From Cupriavidus pauculus (GTDB lineage Bacteria > Pseudomonadota > Gammaproteobacteria > Burkholderiales > Burkholderiaceae): DNA of 64,000 nucleotides. A program made the position numbers and the translations under genes. The stretch spans positions 62,001 through 126,000 of the forward strand of contig NZ_VZOW01000016.1 in the NCBI RefSeq assembly GCF_008801835.1, given 5' to 3'. Under the pieces are notes generated by a model. That model saw only the letters and a program-made list of their open reading frames with translations. It did not search any database and was not told where the DNA came from. Within the stretch, counting starts at the first letter, position 1, and each line of letters begins with the position of its first letter. Shown here piece after piece: positions 53,207 through 61,956 of the stretch.

Positions 53207-53569
53207 GGTTTCTCCTGTCGTATCCGGGTGCGTGAATTTGACTGCGTAGGTGCGGCGGAACCGCGGTTGACAGGAGTCTAGAAGCGCCTCTGGAGCGCCA
53301 TGTGTCAGAAAGCACGGTTTTTGTATCGTTGTGTAGCGACGGGCGGCGCGTTAGACAGAGCGATACAAAACGATGGGCTCAACCCGGCCGAGCGGGGCCG
53401 ATCCGGGGAGCGCTGGAAGGGGGAGGAAGGGAATGGCGCGCTCGGCGGGAGACGAGCCGGCGCGCGGGGCGGGGGTGGCGGCGTTGGACGGAAGCGGCGT
53501 ACCGCCAGGGGGCGAGCCCGTCAGCCCATCAGACAGCCCGCCGGGCCGCCGATGGCCCCGGCCCGCATG
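53207..53569. other. Gene-free stretch between hydrolase start and CoA-transferase end
   Basis: No supported gene. The first part is the hydrolase upstream region with a long-spaced inverted repeat (53319-53370). The rest (about 53375-53569) is very GC-rich, purine-rich on the plus strand, without ribosome site or recognisable protein. Confidence 0.6.
53319..53370. promoter_or_regulatory. Inverted repeat TTTTGTATCG ... CGATACAAAA
   Basis: Ten-base perfect arms at 53319-53328 and 53361-53370, with 32 bases between, about 115-165 bases upstream of the hydrolase start. It is AT-rich relative to its surroundings. It could be a pair of half-sites for a dimeric regulator; no candidate regulator gene is adjacent. 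Confidence 0.45.
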
Positions 53570-55096
53570 TCAGGCGGCTAGTGCCTCGTTGGCGGCCGCG
53601 TGCGTGGCCGGTTGCATGGTGCCGTGCTCGCGGTAGTTCACGTGCCACGCAAAGGCTTCTTCCAGCAGATGTGGGGTCTGCCCACCACGCACGCAGGCAC
53701 GACGGAAGTAATCGAGCAGGCCGTCACGATACGCCGGGTCCGCGCAGTTGTGGATCACCTGCAGCGCACGCTCGCGCGGCGCCAGGCCGCGCAGGTCGGC
53801 CAGGCCGTGTTCGGTCACCAGGATGTCGACGTCGTGTTCGCTATTGTCGACGTGCGACACCATCGGCACGATGCTCGATATCTTGCCGTCCTTGGCGACC
53901 GACTTCGTGACGAATACCGACAGGTACGCGTTGCGCGCGAAATCGCCCGAGCCGCCGATGCCGTTCATCATGTGTGTGCCGCCGACATGCGTGGAATTGA
54001 CGTTGCCGTAGATGTCGCACTCCAGCGCCGTGTTGATGGTGATGAGGCCCAGCCGGCGCAGTACTTCGGGATGATTGCTGATTTCCTGCGGGCGCAGGAT
54101 CAGCTTGTGCTTGTAGTGCTCGATATCGTCCAGCACGCGGCGGTACACGGGCGCGGACAACGTCATCGACGATGCCGATGCAAAGCGCAGCTTGCCGGCG
54201 TCGATCAGCGCGATGGTGCTGTCCTGCAGCACCTCCGAATACATCGTCAGGTCGTGGAAGTCCGATTCGGCGAGCCCGTGCAGCACGGCGTTGGCAATGG
54301 TGCCGATGCCGGCCTGCAGCGGCTGCAGCGAAGGCGACAGGCGTCCGGCGCGCACTTCGCGCGCGAGCAGCGCGTTCAGATGACCGGCGATCTGGCGCGT
54401 TTCGTCGTCGGGCGGCAGCGCGTTGGACGGGCTGTCGTCGCGCTGCGTGATCACGATCGCGGCAATGCGCGACGGATCGACGGGAATGTAGGGCAGGCCG
54501 ATGCGCTGCTCCACGGCGATCAACGGGATCGGCTGGCGGTACGGCCGCTGCACCGGGAAGGCGATATCGTGCAGCCCTTCCAGTCCGATGGGCATATTGA
54601 GGTTCAGCTCGACGATGACCTGTTTGGCCATCATCGCGAAGCTGGCCGAATTGCCGACCGAGGTGGTGGGCACGATGCCGCCGGTCTCGGTGATCGCCGC
54701 CGCCTCGATCACGGCGATGTCGACGGGCGCGAGCTGGCCGCTGCGCAGCAACTCGACCGTTTCGCCGAGATGTTGGTCGATGAACATCACTTCGCCGTCG
54801 TTGATCTTGCGACGCAGCGTGGCGTCCGACTGGAACGGCAGGCGCCGCGCCAGCACATTGCTTTCGGAGAGGATCTTGTCGGTGTCGTTGCCCAGCGAGG
54901 CGCCCGTGATCAGCGTGATCTGCAGCGGATCGGCGGCGGCGCGGCGCGCCAGCGCCAGCGGCACGGCCTTGCAGTCGCCGGCGCGCGTGAAGCCGCTCAT
55001 GCCTACGGTCATGCCGTCCTGAATCAGCGCGGCTGCGGCGTCGGCCGACATGATCTTGTCCTGGAGTGCGGCCAGGCGGATGCGATCGGGGTACAT
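53570..55096 (-). CDS. Acetyl-CoA hydrolase/succinyl-CoA:acetate CoA-transferase family
   Basis: 508 residues in two CoA-transferase domains. The catalytic Glu is probably in TALECDIYGNVNSTHVGG; GGIGGSGDFARNA and VTEHGLADLRGLAPRERA are the family's C-terminal marks. Such enzymes move CoA between succinate, acetate or propionate in acid overflow and propionate metabolism. The start at 55096 gives the standard N-terminus (YPDRIRLAALQDKIMSADAA). It is monocistronic as far as can be seen. Confidence 0.9.
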   Translation of the reverse strand: MYPDRIRLAALQDKIMSADAAAALIQDGMTVGMSGFTRAGDCKAVPLALARRAAADPLQITLITGASLGNDTDKILSESNVLARRLPFQSDATLRRKINDGEVMFIDQHLGETVELLRSGQLAPVDIAVIEAAAITETGGIVPTTSVGNSASFAMMAKQVIVELNLNMPIGLEGLHDIAFPVQRPYRQPIPLIAVEQRIGLPYIPVDPSRIAAIVITQRDDSPSNALPPDDETRQIAGHLNALLAREVRAGRLSPSLQPLQAGIGTIANAVLHGLAESDFHDLTMYSEVLQDSTIALIDAGKLRFASASSMTLSAPVYRRVLDDIEHYKHKLILRPQEISNHPEVLRRLGLITINTALECDIYGNVNSTHVGGTHMMNGIGGSGDFARNAYLSVFVTKSVAKDGKISSIVPMVSHVDNSEHDVDILVTEHGLADLRGLAPRERALQVIHNCADPAYRDGLLDYFRRACVRGGQTPHLLEEAFAWHVNYREHGTMQPATHAAANEALAA

Positions 55097-55568
55097 CTAG
55101 TCTCCTTGCTGGGGGCTGTCTGGTCTGCCGCCAGGGGCCATGTCGGTCGATGACGGACTGCGCGTCTTGACGGCGCGAAGCACAGTGTAGCTACCGCTTA
55201 ATATTCTCACCATGATTTAAAGCTCTCGATAACAGTCGGTTTTTTCATGAGCGTGGCGCCACTGCGGCCGGCGCCGCGCAAGTCGAGGCCAGCACCATAC
55301 CGGCAGACCCGCGCCGACTCGATGATGTCGCGCAAGCCCTCTGCACAAGTGCCACGGGGCGATCTTTGGAGGACGACCACCGCCCGGCGACGCCGTGCAG
55401 GCAACTTGATGTTGTGGCGGCGCGGGTGCGGCGACTATCCTTTTCGAGCGCACACGCGCGGCGCATGACGATGGCGCGCGCGCTTCGCACCGATCGATGC
55501 ACCATGGCAGGGACCGGCCATGTCCGGCCCAGATGGGCCGGCACTTTTACCGCAGCGGGGGAAAACGC
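55097..55568. other. Gene-free stretch between two divergent genes
   Basis: About 470 bases without a supported gene. AT-richer bases around 55195-55245 (TTAATATTCTCACCATGATT) are a likely promoter zone for the CoA-transferase gene. The rest is GC-rich and ends with the ribosome site of the flavoprotein gene. I saw no tRNA or clear hairpin. Confidence 0.55.
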
Positions 55569-57320
55569 ATGGAGATGACGCAGGCGACGTCGGAACTCGA
55601 CGCCCATCCTGAAACTTCGCAGACGCAGCCACCGGAGCCCGTTGCCGGCCTGGACGCGCCGTACTCGATGCTCGAATCGCGCAGTCATCAGATGTTTCCC
55701 ACGCTGACGCCGGCCGAGATCGACCGCATCCGCCGCTTCGGCGCGATCCACACGTGGAAGGCGGGCGAATTCCTGTTCCGCATCGGCGATGCGGGACGCG
55801 GCATGCACGTGATCCTGTCCGGCCGCGCCAGGGTGGACCAGCGCGATGGCCTTGGCCATTCCTCCGCCATCACCGAGGAAGGACCGGGCCAGTTCCTGGC
55901 CGAGGTGGGCCAGTTGACGGGCAAGCCGGCGCTGGTCGATGCGCTGGCGCTGGAGGACTGCACGGTGCTGGTGATTCCGCCGGCCAGCCTGCGCGCGCTG
56001 CTGGTGGCCGAGGCGGATCTGGGCGAGCGCATCATGCGCGCGCTGATTCTGCGGCGCGTCGGCCTGATCGAACGCGGCGGCGGTCCCATCCTGGTGGGCA
56101 AGGGCACGCAGCCGCTGCTGCTGGCGCTGCAGGCGTTCCTGCGCCGCAACGGGCATCCGTACCGCGTGATCGACATCGACGCCGAACCCGATTGCGCCTG
56201 TCTGCTCGATATCAGCCACGCCCCGCAAAGCGATTTTCCGATGGTGATCTGTCCGGACGGCAGCGTGCTGCGCGCGCCCGACGAAGGGCAGCTTGCCAGC
56301 TGCCTGGGCCTGGTGCCGGAATTCGCGCGCGATCACGTGTACGACGTGATCGTGGTGGGCGCCGGGCCGGCCGGGCTGGCTACCGCCGTGTATGCCGCAT
56401 CGGAGGGGCTCTCGGTGGCGGTGATCGATTGCCGGTCTCCGGGCGGACAAGCCGGCGCCAGCGCGCGCATCGAGAACTACCTGGGCTTTCCCACCGGTAT
56501 TTCCGGGCAGGCGCTGGCCGGGCGTGCCTATGTGCAGGCGCTCAAGTTTGGCGCGCACCTGGCGATCCCGCTCGAGGCGCGCGCGCTGCATTGCGGCAAC
56601 GATCCGATCGAGATCGAGCTTTCGGACGGACGCAAGGTGCCCACGCGCACGGTGGTGATCGCCAGCGGCGCGCAATACCGCCGCGCCGACATCGAATCGC
56701 TCGACAAGTACGAAGGCCGCGGCGTGTACTACTGGGCGTCGCCGGTGGAAGCCAAGCTGTGCAAGGACGAACACGCGATGCTGGTGGGCGGCGGCAATTC
56801 GGCGGGGCAGGCGGCGGTGTTCCTGGCCTCGCACGCGGCCGAGGTGCACATCCTGGTGCGCGGCGCGGGGCTGGAGGCCACCATGTCGCGCTATCTGATC
56901 GACCGGCTGCGCAGCCTGCCCAACGTGCGGCTGCACACGCACGCGCAGATCACCGCGATGGAAGGCGAGGGCTGGCTATCCACGGTGCGCTACAAGGAGC
57001 GCGAGCTTGGCGATCAATGCGTGGCGGTGCCGATGCGCCACGTCTTTCTGTTCATCGGCGCCGCGCCAAACACCGAATGGCTGCGCTCGTGCAACGTGGA
57101 AACCGACAACAAGGGCTTTATCCGGACCGGCTACGACGCGCATCAATCGTGCACGGAGCGCGCCGATTACACGCTGGAAACCAGCGTGCCGGGCGTGTTC
57201 GCCATTGGCGATGTGCGCTCGGGATCGACCAAGCGCGTGGCCGCCGCGGTGGGCGAAGGCGCGGCCGTGGTGGCGCAGATCCACAGCTATCTGGCGAGTC
57301 TCTCAGCGGCGCGGGCGTGA
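55569..57320 (+). CDS. Cyclic-nucleotide-binding domain fused to thioredoxin-reductase-like flavoprotein lacking CxxC
   Basis: 583 residues. Residues ~30-170 form a cNMP-binding (CRP-type) domain (KAGEFLFRIGDAGRGMHVIL, EEGPGQFLAEVGQLTG). Residues ~180-260 are thioredoxin/glutaredoxin-like but without a CxxC. The rest is a TrxR-type flavoprotein with FAD site VIVVGAGPAGLATAVYAASE, NAD(P) site LVGGGNSAGQAAVFLA and FAIGDVRSGSTKRVAAAVGE. Where TrxR has CATC, this protein has WASP (GVYYWASPVEAKL), so it cannot reduce thioredoxin in the usual way. The start at 55569 follows a G-rich ribosome site. Confidence 0.9.
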   Translation: MEMTQATSELDAHPETSQTQPPEPVAGLDAPYSMLESRSHQMFPTLTPAEIDRIRRFGAIHTWKAGEFLFRIGDAGRGMHVILSGRARVDQRDGLGHSSAITEEGPGQFLAEVGQLTGKPALVDALALEDCTVLVIPPASLRALLVAEADLGERIMRALILRRVGLIERGGGPILVGKGTQPLLLALQAFLRRNGHPYRVIDIDAEPDCACLLDISHAPQSDFPMVICPDGSVLRAPDEGQLASCLGLVPEFARDHVYDVIVVGAGPAGLATAVYAASEGLSVAVIDCRSPGGQAGASARIENYLGFPTGISGQALAGRAYVQALKFGAHLAIPLEARALHCGNDPIEIELSDGRKVPTRTVVIASGAQYRRADIESLDKYEGRGVYYWASPVEAKLCKDEHAMLVGGGNSAGQAAVFLASHAAEVHILVRGAGLEATMSRYLIDRLRSLPNVRLHTHAQITAMEGEGWLSTVRYKERELGDQCVAVPMRHVFLFIGAAPNTEWLRSCNVETDNKGFIRTGYDAHQSCTERADYTLETSVPGVFAIGDVRSGSTKRVAAAVGEGAAVVAQIHSYLASLSAARA

Positions 57321-57559
57321 CGGGGCCGCTGGCGGCGCGGTGAATCGTGCGCGCGCCGCATGGCGACAGAGCCCGGCGCGACGGGCGGCGCCGCGCATGA
57401 CGCCGCCCGTAAGTGCGGCGATTCGTGACTTGACGGCATTAATGTCGTGCAAAGCGCGACATCCCTGCGCTTTGCCTCATGGGTACACTGGCCGCGCAAC
57501 TTCCAACCACACGGCATTCGACCGGGCCCGAGCCCGGCGCGCCCGCCAGGAGACAACCC

Positions 57560-58567
57560 ATGAACATTCCTTTCGCCCGTCTGGCGCAGCGTGTCGGCAT
57601 TGTCATCGCCGCCATGTCCGCCGCGCTCGCCGCACCGGTTGCCAGCGCCGCCTCCGGCGCGGATGCCGCGGCGTTTCCCAATCGCCCGATCCGCCTGATC
57701 GTGCCGTTTGCGCCCGGCGGCAGCGTCGACATCGCGGGCCGGCTGATCACCGACGCCTGGGGCCGGCAACTGGGCCAGCCGATGGTGGCCGACAACCGCG
57801 CGGGCGCGTCCGGCAATATCGGCATGGATCAATTGGCCAAGGCCAAACCGGACGGCTATACGCTGGCGATCAACAACGTGGCGCTGGCCGTGAATCCGGC
57901 GCTGTTCGCCAAGTTGCCTTTCGATACCGCCAGGGACTTCGCATCGGTCGGCACGATGGGCACGTCGCAACATGTGCTGGTGGTCAACAACGCGTTGCCG
58001 GCCAAGAACGTCAAGGAACTGATTGCGCTGGCCAAGGCGCAGCCGGGCAAGCTCAGCTTCGGCTCGGCCGGGTCTGGCAGCACGTTCCATATGGCCGCCG
58101 AACTGTTCAAGAGCGAATCGGGCGCGGACATCATGCACGTGCCGTACAAGGGCGGCGGTCCGGCGCTGGTCGACACGATGGCCGGCCAGGTGCAGATGAG
58201 TTTTCCGGTGCTCTCGGCGGCGCTGCCGCAGGTGCAGGCCGGCAAGCTGCGCGCGCTGGCGGTGACCGGTCCACGGCGCTCGCCGCTGATGCCCGATGTG
58301 CCGACGATGGCCGAAGCGGGTCTGCCCAATTACGTGTTCGAGACGTGGTTTATCGTCAGCGCGCCGGCTGGCACGCCCAAGGATGTGCTGGCCCGGCTGA
58401 ATCAGACGCTCAACGCGGCGCTGGCGCAGCCCGAGCTGAAGGCGCGCCTGATCAAGGAAGGCTTTGAGCCGCTGACGATGAGCCCGGCACAGGCCGACGC
58501 GATGCTGCGCAAGGAAATGGTGCGCTGGGCTGCGCAGATCAAGCAGGCCGGCATCACGCCGGAGTAG
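57560..58567 (+). CDS. Bug-family (TctC) receptor
   Basis: 335 residues with a signal peptide (VGIVIAAMSAALAAPVASAA). Family marks: IVPFAPGGSVDIAGRLITDA, DNRAGASGNIGMDQLAKA and FGSAGSGSTFHMAAELFKSE. AGGAGA is the ribosome site of the ATG at 57560. As with the other three receptors, no TctA/TctB gene is near. The ligand is unknown. Confidence 0.92.
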   Translation: MNIPFARLAQRVGIVIAAMSAALAAPVASAASGADAAAFPNRPIRLIVPFAPGGSVDIAGRLITDAWGRQLGQPMVADNRAGASGNIGMDQLAKAKPDGYTLAINNVALAVNPALFAKLPFDTARDFASVGTMGTSQHVLVVNNALPAKNVKELIALAKAQPGKLSFGSAGSGSTFHMAAELFKSESGADIMHVPYKGGGPALVDTMAGQVQMSFPVLSAALPQVQAGKLRALAVTGPRRSPLMPDVPTMAEAGLPNYVFETWFIVSAPAGTPKDVLARLNQTLNAALAQPELKARLIKEGFEPLTMSPAQADAMLRKEMVRWAAQIKQAGITPE

Positions 58568-58686
58568 CCGGCGTGACATGGCGGCATTGAGCGGTGATCG
58601 GATCGGTCATCGGCGCGGGCCATCGTTCGATGACGGCGCATGGACGTGCCACGCGCCGCCGGTCGGTTCCCGTGTTCTCAATCGCA

Positions 58687-59664
58687 CTATGCCGCCATCG
58701 CCGGTTGCGGCGCGCCGCTGGCGGGCACCGCGTACATCAACGGTGACATCGCCGTTTGCAGCCTGACCTTCTGCGCATCGTCGGTCATCGCATCCAGCAG
58801 CTGGCAGAAGCGCGGCTCGAACATGCCGGACACGATGTACGTCCAGCGATACGCCTTCAGCACCACTGCCTCCACCTCGACCGCACGCGGCGCGTCCTGC
58901 GTCCCGCGGATCACGCGCATGAAGTACTCGGTGTCGGCGCGCGCCTGCGCCTGCACCACCGCATCGAATCCGCCCACGATGGCAATCATGTCGTCGACCG
59001 CGGCGTCGCGCTCGGCGTGGCTGACGCGCGCGTTTTCGCTGATCCATTCGAGTTCGTCGAGAATCGCGTGCTGCGATTCCTCGCGCCAGTGATACAGGAA
59101 CACGTCCTTGAACAGCGCCGACAGATCGGGCGCGATGCCAATGCTGGCGCGATAGTGCGCCTGCGAAAACAGTTCCAGCTGGCAGATCACGGCCAGCACG
59201 GCCCATGTGCGTTTGCCCAGCACAAAGCCGGCCACATCGTTGGGCTGCGCCTCGAAGCGGTAGCCCGCGGGCATGTCCTGCGCAGCCAGCCGTTCGATGC
59301 GGCGGAACAGTTCCTGATGCTTCAGTTCCTCATCGGAAAAGCGGATCAATGCCTCCAGCGCAACCTGATCGCCCAGCGCATGCTGGCGCGTCAGGTCCAG
59401 CACCTTGGCGCTGACGAAGCGTTCCACCAGACCGAACATGTTGGCGTAGGTGCGGCCCTGCACCTGGCTCAGGAAGCGCTGTTCGGATGCGCTCAGGAAC
59501 GGTAGTTCGTCCACCAGCGAAAGACCGTCGGGCAGGAATTTGTGCGCCAGGTCGAGCGTACGGCCACGGATCACATCCTGGTCGATGTCCCAGCGGATGC
59601 GGCGGGATGCGGCGATGCAACGGGCATAGCGTTGTGTGTCGGCAGAAAGGGATACAGCTTGCAT
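58687..59664 (-). CDS. Ferritin-like diiron protein (AurF-like candidate)
   Basis: 325 residues, mostly helical. Two Glu-x-x-His motifs (SDEELKHQELF and REESQHAIL), each preceded by a helix with a Glu (FGLVERFVSAK and CQLELFSQAHY), give the E...ExxH...E...ExxH pattern of a carboxylate-bridged diiron site. That pattern fits N-oxygenases such as AurF and related oxidases. The exact family is uncertain. It stands alone, without visible reductase or peptide partners. The start at 59664 is preferred over one 22 codons upstream. Confidence 0.7.
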   Translation of the reverse strand: MQAVSLSADTQRYARCIAASRRIRWDIDQDVIRGRTLDLAHKFLPDGLSLVDELPFLSASEQRFLSQVQGRTYANMFGLVERFVSAKVLDLTRQHALGDQVALEALIRFSDEELKHQELFRRIERLAAQDMPAGYRFEAQPNDVAGFVLGKRTWAVLAVICQLELFSQAHYRASIGIAPDLSALFKDVFLYHWREESQHAILDELEWISENARVSHAERDAAVDDMIAIVGGFDAVVQAQARADTEYFMRVIRGTQDAPRAVEVEAVVLKAYRWTYIVSGMFEPRFCQLLDAMTDDAQKVRLQTAMSPLMYAVPASGAPQPAMAA

Positions 59665-60081
59665 TGCGAAACTCCTCGATACGTGAAAGACGTCCCAGGG
59701 AGGACGTGGGCCCGATACTGGGCCGATCACGCCATCGATGCGTGAGACCAGTGTCCCGAATGCAATCGTTTTCTTTGCCGGCGATGCCCGACAGGCGGGA
59801 CATGCGTCCTTGGCGAGGGTTTACGCGCGGCGCTACGCTGACAGGGCGATCGGCAACCGTTCCTCGCCTGAAATGCGCCACGCGGCCCCCCGCGCGCGCC
59901 GGTCGTTTAGTCGCTGCACGGGACCGTCGTCCTATGTGCATGGGACTTTCTTGCCCGCATACCTGGCGAACCGGGACGTCCGCCTCAGGCCGCATCGCGC
60001 ATTGCTGCCGACAATGACTCCACGGATCGGCACTGCCGTCCGTTTTTGTTTTCGATTGGAGTTCATGTTGGAGTTTTCGAG
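59665..60081. other. Gene-free stretch before the second DPYTDGA gene
   Basis: About 420 bases. Short open frames here lack ribosome sites. A six-base inverted repeat (ACGTCC/GGACGT, 59690-59707) lies near the diiron gene start. The last 60 bases (GTCCGTTTTTGTTTTCGATT) are AT-richer and probably contain the promoter of the repeat-protein gene. Confidence 0.55.
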
Positions 60082-60378
60082 ATGTGTACGAATCTTGCCA
60101 GGATCCTTTTTATTGCTTCCACAATGACCTTTGGCCTCACGCAGGCTGCGCAAGCCGGGGCATGGAGCGAAGTGTTCATTCCATCCAACGGATCGGCGCA
60201 GCACGCGAGCAAGTCAGCGTGCAGGCAGGGCGCCTTCGATCCGTACACCGACGGCGCGCGAATGGGACCGCGCGATCCGTATAGCGACGGCGGTGGCCGG
60301 ATCGGCCCGCGCGATCCCTACGCCGACGGCGCGCGTAACGTTGGCAGCGCAGGCGAATGCGCATTGCGCGCGGCCTGA
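60082..60378 (+). CDS. Second secreted DPYTDGA-repeat protein (98 aa)
   Basis: GGAG lies eight bases before ATG 60082. A signal peptide (CTNLARILFIASTMTFGLTQ, cleavage near AQA-GA) is followed by about 35 unrelated residues and then three repeat units: FDPYTDGAR, RDPYSDGGG and RDPYADGAR. The units share the DPY[TSA]DG core with the protein encoded at 37909 but use different linkers (MGP, RIGP). Two cysteines (SACRQG and GECAL) flank the repeats and could form a disulfide. No characterised family recognised. The motif is the evidence for kinship. Confidence 0.75.
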   Translation: MCTNLARILFIASTMTFGLTQAAQAGAWSEVFIPSNGSAQHASKSACRQGAFDPYTDGARMGPRDPYSDGGGRIGPRDPYADGARNVGSAGECALRAA

Positions 60379-60676
60379 TATCGATCCATCGCAGTGACGA
60401 AGCGGCCGTTGCGTTTTGCACGACGTGCGGCGCAACGGCCGCCATGCATTCTTGCGAGGCGCCATCGTGGTGTACCGCATCCGGCGCGTCCCTCATGCGC
60501 CGCGTCTGGCGTTCCGCACTTTGCGGCACGGACTTGCAGCGTCGATGTCCGCCCGGTGGGGAACGTTGTCTAAGATAGGTGAGTCGCCCGGCACGACTGC
60601 ACGCGGTGAGCCTCTGCCTGACGCAGACCAGCGGCACACTGCGGCGCTCGTATCCTGCCCCGTGCACGACCCACCC

Positions 60677-61753
60677 ATGCCGATGCTCAAGCAGCAGATC
60701 CGTCTATGCACCAGCCTGGACCGCGTGCGCCTGGCGTATGCGATCACGGGCAGCGGACCGCCGCTGGTCAAGGCCGCGAACTGGATGAGTCATCTGGAGT
60801 TCGACGTTGGCAGCCCGGTCTGGAGCCACATGCTGTGCGCGCTGTCGGACGGGCATACGCTGATCCGCTACGACGAACGCGGCTGCGGCCTGTCGGATCG
60901 CCACGTCGACGACCTGTCGTTCGACGCCTGGCTGCGCGACCTTGAAACCATCGTCGACGCGATGGGCGTCGACAGCTTCGCGCTGCTCGGCATCTCGCAG
61001 GGCGCCTCGATTGCCGTGGCGTATGCGGTGGCGCATCCGCAGCGCGTCAGCCATCTGATCCTGCACGGCGGCTATGCGCGCGGGCGCCTGAAGCGCGATC
61101 CGGGGCCAGACAAGCGCGAAGAGGCCGAACTGATGATCCGGCTGGCCGAAATCGGCTGGGGCCAGGAAAACCCCGCGTTCCGGCAGTTCTTCACCACGCA
61201 GTTCATCCCCGGCGGCACGGCCGAGCAACATCGCTGGTTCAACGAACTCGAGCGCGTGTCCACGTCGCCAGCGAACGCGGCGCGCTTCATGCGCATCTTC
61301 AACGATATCGACGTGGTGGAGCTGTTGCCGCAGGTCACCTGCCCAACGCTGGTGCTGCATGCCGAACGCGATGCGCGCGTGCCGTTCGACGAAGGGCGTC
61401 TGATCGCCAGCATGATTCCCAATGCGCGCTTTGTGCCGCTCGACAGCGGCAATCATTTGCTGCTGGAAACCGAACCGGCGTGGCAGCGCTGGATCGACGA
61501 AGTGCGCGCGTTTCTGCCGGCGCCGGAGCCGCAGAGCGATCCCGCGTTCGGCACGCTGACGCGACGCGAGCGCGACATCGTCGTGCTGATCGCACAGGGC
61601 CGCGACAACGCACAGATCGCGGCGCACCTGGGCCTCTGCGAAAAGACCGTGCGCAATCACATCACCAGTATTTTCTCGAAGCTCGAAGTCGAGAACCGCT
61701 CCCAGGCGATCGTGCTGGCGCGCGAATCGGGCTTCAATCGCCAGCGCCTTTGA
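60677..61753 (+). CDS. Alpha/beta hydrolase fused to LuxR-type DNA-binding domain
   Basis: 358 residues from ATG 60677 (a GTG five codons earlier is possible). Residues ~1-275 are an alpha/beta hydrolase with nucleophile Ser in LLGISQGAS, Asp in LHAERDARVPFDE and His in DSGNHLLLE. The C-terminal ~65 residues are a LuxR helix-turn-helix (LTRRERDIVVLIAQGRDNAQ, then HLGLCEKTVRNHITSIFSKL). Such proteins may sense or hydrolyse a small ester or lactone and switch genes accordingly. The target is unknown. Confidence 0.92.
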   Translation: MPMLKQQIRLCTSLDRVRLAYAITGSGPPLVKAANWMSHLEFDVGSPVWSHMLCALSDGHTLIRYDERGCGLSDRHVDDLSFDAWLRDLETIVDAMGVDSFALLGISQGASIAVAYAVAHPQRVSHLILHGGYARGRLKRDPGPDKREEAELMIRLAEIGWGQENPAFRQFFTTQFIPGGTAEQHRWFNELERVSTSPANAARFMRIFNDIDVVELLPQVTCPTLVLHAERDARVPFDEGRLIASMIPNARFVPLDSGNHLLLETEPAWQRWIDEVRAFLPAPEPQSDPAFGTLTRRERDIVVLIAQGRDNAQIAAHLGLCEKTVRNHITSIFSKLEVENRSQAIVLARESGFNRQRL

Positions 61754-61808
61754 GCGATTCGATGGGCCGCGTTGCCCGCGGCGCTCGGCGCGCCACGACA
61801 CGTTTTTC

Positions 61809-61857
61809 TTGACATACAGATCTGTCTACCCAACACTATGAGACAGATCTGTCTACC
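61809..61857 (+). promoter_or_regulatory. Promoter with twin palindromic operator
   Basis: A consensus -35 TTGACA is at 61809-61814, with candidate -10 CACTAT at 61834-61839. ACAGATCTGT (61816-61825) lies in the spacer, and AGACAGATCTGTCT (61841-61854) lies just after the -10. AGATCTGTCTACC repeats directly at 61818 and 61845, 27 bases apart. A repressor bound at either site would block the polymerase. The controlled gene is the DUF1348 gene at 61957. Confidence 0.75.
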
Positions 61858-61956
61858 TGCGTCTCTCACGCTGTCTTTCACTGGTGTGATGGGGCCATGC
61901 TGGCGGATCGGATCCCAACATTGACCCGTCTTTTCATCCCGCAAGGAGCCGTCCCG

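Noticed and set aside
53600..55153. A 517-codon open frame on the plus strand
   Set aside because: It is antisense to the well-conserved CoA-transferase gene, is rich in Arg/His/Gln/Val as mirror frames of GC-rich genes are, and has no family match or ribosome site.
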